NCBI GenBank assembly: GCA_965221405.1
Contig: CBDCSE010000003.1
Coordinates: 558,001-622,000, forward strand
DNA length: 64,000 bases
DNA from: JAPOUP01 sp965221405
GTDB lineage: Bacteria; Pseudomonadota; Alphaproteobacteria; Rhodobacterales; Rhodobacteraceae
Reading direction: 5' to 3'
The notes beneath the pieces are model-generated. The model saw only the letters and a list, made by a program, of their open reading frames with translations, had not been told where the DNA came from and did no database searches. The translations under genes and the position numbers were made by a program. This document shows, piece by piece, positions 59,924 through 64,000 of this stretch; position 1 is the first letter of the stretch; each line of letters opens with the position of its first letter.

Positions 59924-62617
59924 TTACGCTGCCTTGGCGAGATTTCTCAGTACGTAGTGCAGAACCCCGCCGTTCTCGACGTACTCGATCTCAACCTCGG
60001 TATCTATCCGGCACTTGATCTGAATCCGTCTCTCCGAACCGTCGCCGTAGACGATGAGACACTCCGCGGTCCTCTGGGGTCTCAGTTCTTCCTCCAGTCC
60101 GATGATCGATATCGTCTCATCGCCTTTCAGGCACAGGGATTTCCGGGAGTCCCCGCCGCAAAACTCGAATGGAATCACACCCATTCCGACGAGGTTGGAC
60201 CGATGGATGCGTTCGAAGCTCTCGGCGATCACCGCCTTGATACCCAATAGGGCCGTTCCTTTTGCCGCCCAGTCACGCGAGGAACCCGCGCCGTACTGTT
60301 CCCCGGCGATGACGACCAGAGGCGTGTCGGTTTCCCGGTAAGCCACCGCCGCATCGTAGATCGATGTCTGCTGCCCATCAGGTCCGAGAGTGTATCCTCC
60401 TTCGACACCGTCCAGCATCTCGTTCCTTACACGGATATTGGCGAATGTGCCACGCATCATGATCTCGTGGTTTCCCCGCCGTGATCCGTAGGAATTGAAC
60501 TCCCGGGGCGCCACCTGCCGCTCAACCAGGTATTCCCCGGCAGGCGTGGTTTCCCTGAAGCTCCCTGCGGGGCTTATGTGATCCGTAGTGATCATGTCTC
60601 CGAGAATCGCCAGAATGCGGGCGTCCCTGATATCGCTTATGGTACCCGGTTCGGCCGTCATGTTCCGGAAATATGGCGGATTGCGGACATATGTTGAGGT
60701 CGATGGCCAGCCATATGTCAGGCTGTCGGATGTCTCTATCGAGCGCCATTTGCTGTCACCGGAAAAGACCTCCGCGTATTTCTCCTTGAACGCGGCGCGG
60801 GTTACGGTCGCATCCACCAGATCGGCGACCTCTTTCTGGCTTGGCCATAGGTCCGCGAGAAACACGTCGTTACCGTCGGCGTCCTGCGCAACGGGTTCCC
60901 GTGTCAGGTCGATATCCATTGTGCCGGCGAGTGCGTAAACCACGACAAGGGGTGGTGATGCGAGGTAATTCGCCCGAACGTCCGGGCTGATCCGTCCCTC
61001 GAAATTCCTGTTTCCGGACAGAACGGCGGTTGCCACGAGATCGCCTTTGGTGATGGCGTCCGATATCTCGCCCTGAATCGGGCCGGAGTTCCCGATGCAG
61101 GTGGTGCAGCCATATCCAACGAGATTGAAGCCGATGCTGTCCAGATCATCCTGAAGTCCCGAGGCCTCAAGGTATTCCGAAACCACCTGCGAGCCGGGTG
61201 CCAGGGATGTCTTTACCCAGGGCTTGCGGTTTAGGCCTAGCGTACGGGCCTTTCGGGCGACAAGTCCCGCGCCAATCATCACGTAGGGATTCGAGGTGTT
61301 CGTGCAGGATGTTATTGAGGCGATGACGACCTTTCCCGAAGACATCGAGAAGGATTCGCCCTCTACGGGCACCTTACGGTCCATGGGGCGCTTGAACGTC
61401 CGCTCCATCTCGCTGGTGAACGCTTCCTTTGCGTGGTTGAGCGCGACGAAGTCCTGGGGCCGCTTCGGGCCGGAGATGGCCGGGACGATCGTTCCCATGT
61501 CAAGCTCCAGCGTATCGGTGAATACGGGTCCGTAATTCGGTCCTCGCCAGAGACCGTTTTCCTTTGCGTAGGCTTCCACGAGCGCGATTCGGGCCTCGTC
61601 GCGGCCGGAGGTGTGCAGATAGCGCAATGTCTCCGCGTCGACGGGGAAGAATCCGCAGGTGGCGCCGTATTCGGGCGCCATGTTGGCGATCGTCGCCCTG
61701 TCTGCCAGCGGCAGGCGGTCAAGGCCGGGCCCGTAGAATTCGACGAATTTGCCGACCACCCCTTTTTCCCGCAGCATCTGGACGACCTTGAGAACCAGAT
61801 CCGTGGCCGTGGTTCCCTCGACCATCTCTCCGGTTAGCCGAAAACCCACTACCTCGGGGATCAGCATCGAGATTGGCTGTCCGAGCATCGCGGCTTCGGC
61901 CTCTATTCCTCCGACACCCCATCCCAGAACCGCGAGCCCGTTCACCATGGTCGTGTGTGAGTCCGTTCCGACGAGCGTGTCCGGATAGGCGACTTCCTGA
62001 CCGTTCTGGTCTCGATCGGTCCAGACGCATTGGGCAAGGTATTCAAGATTTACCTGATGACAGATTCCCGTGCCGGGAGGTACGACCCGGAAGTTGTCAA
62101 ACGCGGACTGTCCCCATTTCAGGAAGGTATAGCGTTCAAGGTTCCGCTCATATTCCCTATCCACGTTTATCTGGAAGGCGCGTGGGTTTCCGAATTCGTC
62201 TATCATCACGCTGTGGTCGATCACCAGATCGACGGGGTTCAGGGGGTTAATCCTCTCGGCATCGCCGCCCAGCGCCGCGAGGCCGTCCCGCATGGCCGCG
62301 AGATCCACGACCGCCGGTACCCCGGTGAAGTCCTGCATCAGGACACGTGCGGGCCGGTAAGCGATCTCGCGTGGGTTTCTGCCACTCCGTGCGATCCAGT
62401 CCGAGAATGCACGAATGTCTTCGACACTTACCGTTCGGCCACCGTCCTCGAATCTCAGCATGTTCTCGAGTACGACGCGTAGCGAAGCTGGCAGGTTGGT
62501 GAAGTCGCCCAGTCCCGCCGCCTCCGCGGCCTTGATGGAGTAATATGCGATGCCAGTACCGTCAGCGCGGAGCGTCTTGCGGGTCCCGGCTGTGTCCTGC
62601 CCGACTTGGATGGTCAT
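59924..62617 (-). CDS. acnA: Aconitate hydratase A
   Basis: An 897-residue [4Fe-4S] enzyme converting citrate to isocitrate. Cluster ligands are in IASITSCTNTSNPYVMIGAG (Cys near 434) and LVGYGCTTCIGNSGPIQGEI (two Cys near 500). Other signatures are VGTDSHTTMVNGLAVLGWGV and VIAGEQYGAGSSRDWAAKGT. ATG 62617 is preceded by a CAGGAGACAATAA ribosome site; the frame is open to 62857 upstream, but without family match. It depends on the Suf cluster pathway encoded 8 kb away. The 250 bases upstream hold its promoter and no other gene. Confidence 0.97.
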   Translation of the reverse strand: MTIQVGQDTAGTRKTLRADGTGIAYYSIKAAEAAGLGDFTNLPASLRVVLENMLRFEDGGRTVSVEDIRAFSDWIARSGRNPREIAYRPARVLMQDFTGVPAVVDLAAMRDGLAALGGDAERINPLNPVDLVIDHSVMIDEFGNPRAFQINVDREYERNLERYTFLKWGQSAFDNFRVVPPGTGICHQVNLEYLAQCVWTDRDQNGQEVAYPDTLVGTDSHTTMVNGLAVLGWGVGGIEAEAAMLGQPISMLIPEVVGFRLTGEMVEGTTATDLVLKVVQMLREKGVVGKFVEFYGPGLDRLPLADRATIANMAPEYGATCGFFPVDAETLRYLHTSGRDEARIALVEAYAKENGLWRGPNYGPVFTDTLELDMGTIVPAISGPKRPQDFVALNHAKEAFTSEMERTFKRPMDRKVPVEGESFSMSSGKVVIASITSCTNTSNPYVMIGAGLVARKARTLGLNRKPWVKTSLAPGSQVVSEYLEASGLQDDLDSIGFNLVGYGCTTCIGNSGPIQGEISDAITKGDLVATAVLSGNRNFEGRISPDVRANYLASPPLVVVYALAGTMDIDLTREPVAQDADGNDVFLADLWPSQKEVADLVDATVTRAAFKEKYAEVFSGDSKWRSIETSDSLTYGWPSTSTYVRNPPYFRNMTAEPGTISDIRDARILAILGDMITTDHISPAGSFRETTPAGEYLVERQVAPREFNSYGSRRGNHEIMMRGTFANIRVRNEMLDGVEGGYTLGPDGQQTSIYDAAVAYRETDTPLVVIAGEQYGAGSSRDWAAKGTALLGIKAVIAESFERIHRSNLVGMGVIPFEFCGGDSRKSLCLKGDETISIIGLEEELRPQRTAECLIVYGDGSERRIQIKCRIDTEVEIEYVENGGVLHYVLRNLAKAA

Positions 62618-62851
62618 GTTATTGTCTCCTGGTGGACATCCGCAAAGGTGCGGAACGGCAGGTTCCGGCCGCCGACTGGGTATAGATCGGAACGGATGCT
62701 CAGTATACCATTGCACACCGTGCCACAACCCCGTTTCATCGCAGCGATCGGTCCCTGAATCCGATTTGGCGAATTTACCTCGGACCAGGTTCCGAGCTGG
62801 GTTATACTCGCTGAACTGAACTGGACCGTACTCGGGGCCTGATTCGCCCCG

Positions 62852-62884
62852 CCGCATGGCCGGATCCGCTATCCGGCCATGCGG
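62852..62884. repeat. 14-bp perfect hairpin at the end of the IS630 remnant
   Basis: CCGCATGGCCGGAT (62852-62865) and ATCCGGCCATGCGG (62871-62884) are perfectly complementary around a five-base loop. The right arm includes the last codons and stop of the IS630-like transposase, so the stem may be part of its terminal structure or its terminator, and could also stop transcription from the right. Confidence 0.7.
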
Positions 62885-63190
62885 TATCCGTCATGGGTGA
62901 CCACCCGGAAACCGCCGGTGACGGATTCCGCGATGGCCTCCCGTTCACGGGGAAGGACCCCGTCGGGGAACCTGAGGATCGTCCCGGTGAACCGGCGCGG
63001 GTCCGCGTGGAGCCGGTCACGCCTCACGTGGCGGTGCATGACGCCCCACAGGCGCCCGGCGGGGTCGGGTGCGGCGCGTGGGGCGGCGGGAAGCGCGGCC
63101 GGACGCGGCATCCCGGCCGCTCCGGGAAGGGTCCGGGCGCCTTCGCGTGACGGTGGCGGGCGCTGTCCGGCAGGACGTGGACCGCCGCGC
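62869..63190 (-). pseudogene. IS630 family transposase C-terminal remnant
   Basis: In one frame the minus strand reads VHVLPDSARHRHAKAPGPFP and ERPGCRVRPRFPPPHAPHPT, equivalent to the second catalytic Asp region (DNARYH) and the PYxPxLNPIE block of IS630 transposases. After a shift it reads RLWGVMHRHVRRDRLHADPR and RFTGTILRFPDGVLPREREA to the stop at 62869. The N-terminal half is not recognisable upstream of 63190. Confidence 0.75.
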
Positions 63191-63619
63191 CGCCGGGACG
63201 GGCGCGCTCCGGTTCCCGGGAAGCCGCGGGGCCGTGGTGGCGCCGGTCCGCCCGCCCCCGCCCGCCGCCAGTCCCACCGTCCCCGGATCCGGCGCCCCGC
63301 GCGGGTCCGGCCGCCGCCGTCCCGTGGTGGACCTGACCGCGGGCCTGTCCGGTTCGGTCCGCCGGCCTGTGCCGGCCCCGTGACCAAGGTGCCCCGTTCG
63401 GGCGGCGCGACGTTCCGGGGGGCGTGACCCATCCGGGCAAACGGTGCCGCGGTCCGCGGCGAACCATGTCGCCGGCCGGTCACACGCCCTTCCCGGGTTC
63501 CCCGAGGGCCCCGTCGGGCCGCCCGGGTGTCCGGTGTTCGCCTCCCCCTACGCCGGCGCCCGCGACAGGACGGCGCCCCCGTGCGCCAGCCCGGTCGTGG
63601 CGAACCGCACCGGCTTCGC
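63191..63619. other. Very GC-rich degenerate stretch
   Basis: About 430 bases of extremely GC-rich sequence between two IS remnants. Open frames exist on both strands but are of low complexity (Pro/Arg/Gly/Ala) and match nothing I recognise; they probably include decayed parts of the neighbouring transposases. Confidence 0.4.
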
Positions 63620-63780
63620 GGGCAGCCCGTCCACCTCCGTAGCGGCTCCAGCCTGTGCAGGCATGTCCGCGACGCGTCGGACGGATCGCCCACCGCCAGG
63701 ATCCAGCCCGTGCCGCTCACCTGCAGCGCCGCGTGAACCGTGGTAGTCTCCCCTCCGGAGGGTGTGGTCGGACAGGTCAT
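63620..63780 (-). pseudogene. IS110-like transposase N-terminal remnant
   Basis: The minus strand reads ETTTVHAALQVSGTGWILAV then DPSDASRTCLHRLE, which resembles the start of a group of IS110-type transposases (TTVHAALxLSGSGWVLAI). The frame is lost after about 50 residues and neither the DEDD catalytic core nor the Ser domain can be found. Confidence 0.4.
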
Positions 63781-63903
63781 CCCGTTCTCCTCTCATTCGG
63801 CAAGGGGTGCCGCCTGTCGGCCCCCTTGCCACCAGATGTTGGAACCGTCACATTCCCCTGCACCGAATCGCCCCCAGAGGCAAACGACGGCGCGTCTCAT
63901 GGC

Positions 63904-64000
63904 ATCTGGCGTCGATGGTCGCCACCCGCCCCGCCATGCGGGCGTGGGCGCCGGTCTCCCGGGAGTCACAGTCCGCGTCCATGAGTTCGTAGCAGTGGTC
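63904..64000 (-). pseudogene. Fragment of a second copy of the IS4/IS1182-like transposase
   Basis: Read on the minus strand from the window edge: DHCYELMDADCDSRETGAHA then RMAGRVATIDA. This is closely related to DHCHGLMDAACDSREIGPCA in the element at 37391-38876 and contains its second catalytic Asp. The similarity ends at about 63904 without a terminal repeat, so this is a truncated copy that continues outside the window. Confidence 0.75.

Noticed and set aside
62618..62857. Upstream extension of acnA to 62857
   Set aside because: The extra 80 residues have no aconitase homology, and ATG 62617 has a good ribosome site.

Overview
The window reads as high-GC alphaproteobacterial chromosome, perhaps from the Rhodospirillales or a neighbouring order. 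The evidence is gene order and regulation: ruvAB-ybgC-tolQRAB-pal-cpoB-tilS-ftsH in one block, recA next to alaS, SOS boxes of the GTTC-N7-GTTC type upstream of recA, an Irr-type iron box in front of an iscR-suf cluster, and a TRAP-TAXI transporter. No rRNA or species marker is present, so a finer placement is not supported.

Layout. 1-10122: Holliday-junction helicase, Tol-Pal envelope system, tilS and ftsH, tightly packed on the plus strand. 10199-10864: a Uma2-family gene. 10952-16701: a 5.75-kb stretch with a methyltransferase/GIY-YIG fusion and a TRAP-TAXI transporter, bounded by near-perfect inverted copies of an IS30-type terminal repeat. 16856-22750: an RTX repeat protein with its type I secretion ABC transporter and membrane fusion protein; the ABC gene is broken in frame by a C21G8 tract. 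22851-23327: an RsbW-like kinase. 23553-25656: a decayed ISAs1-like element carrying a DruA-like (DUF4338) domain. 25860-28752: dsbB, yqaA, tRNA-Leu(CAA) and recA. 28763-34142: an ISKra4-like element with a group II intron in its right end, then a separate intact IS, both pushed between recA and alaS. 34214-37188: alaS and a DUF1330 gene. 37391-43708: a broken amino-acid ABC transporter operon. An IS sits between its promoter side and the binding-protein gene. A low-GC three-gene cassette, itself hit by an IS30 element, and an IS1634 remnant separate the binding protein from a permease fragment. 43737-45808: icd and a hydrolase. 45979-54402: iscR-nifS-sufB-(membrane peptide)-cupin-sufCD-yip1-yip1-sufS. 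54875-59812: a radical SAM gene and zwf-pgl-pgi. 59924-62617: acnA. 62869-64000: fragments of IS630-, IS110- and IS4-like elements.

How the genes work together. The tol block builds the envelope-spanning constriction machine. The suf block makes Fe-S clusters under apparent iron control, and zwf-pgl-pgi feeds glucose 6-phosphate into the oxidative pentose/Entner-Doudoroff route. Many insertions can be delimited to the base because target duplications survive (CTGTGGACAG, CCTTTTGGAG, CGCTGTGTC, ATAG, AAT), so the order of events can be reconstructed. The most promising uncharacterised item is the low-GC cassette at 39753-42436: a DUF3467-like protein, a 'DGEG' protein and a small protein whose frame is restored exactly when the IS30 element is removed.
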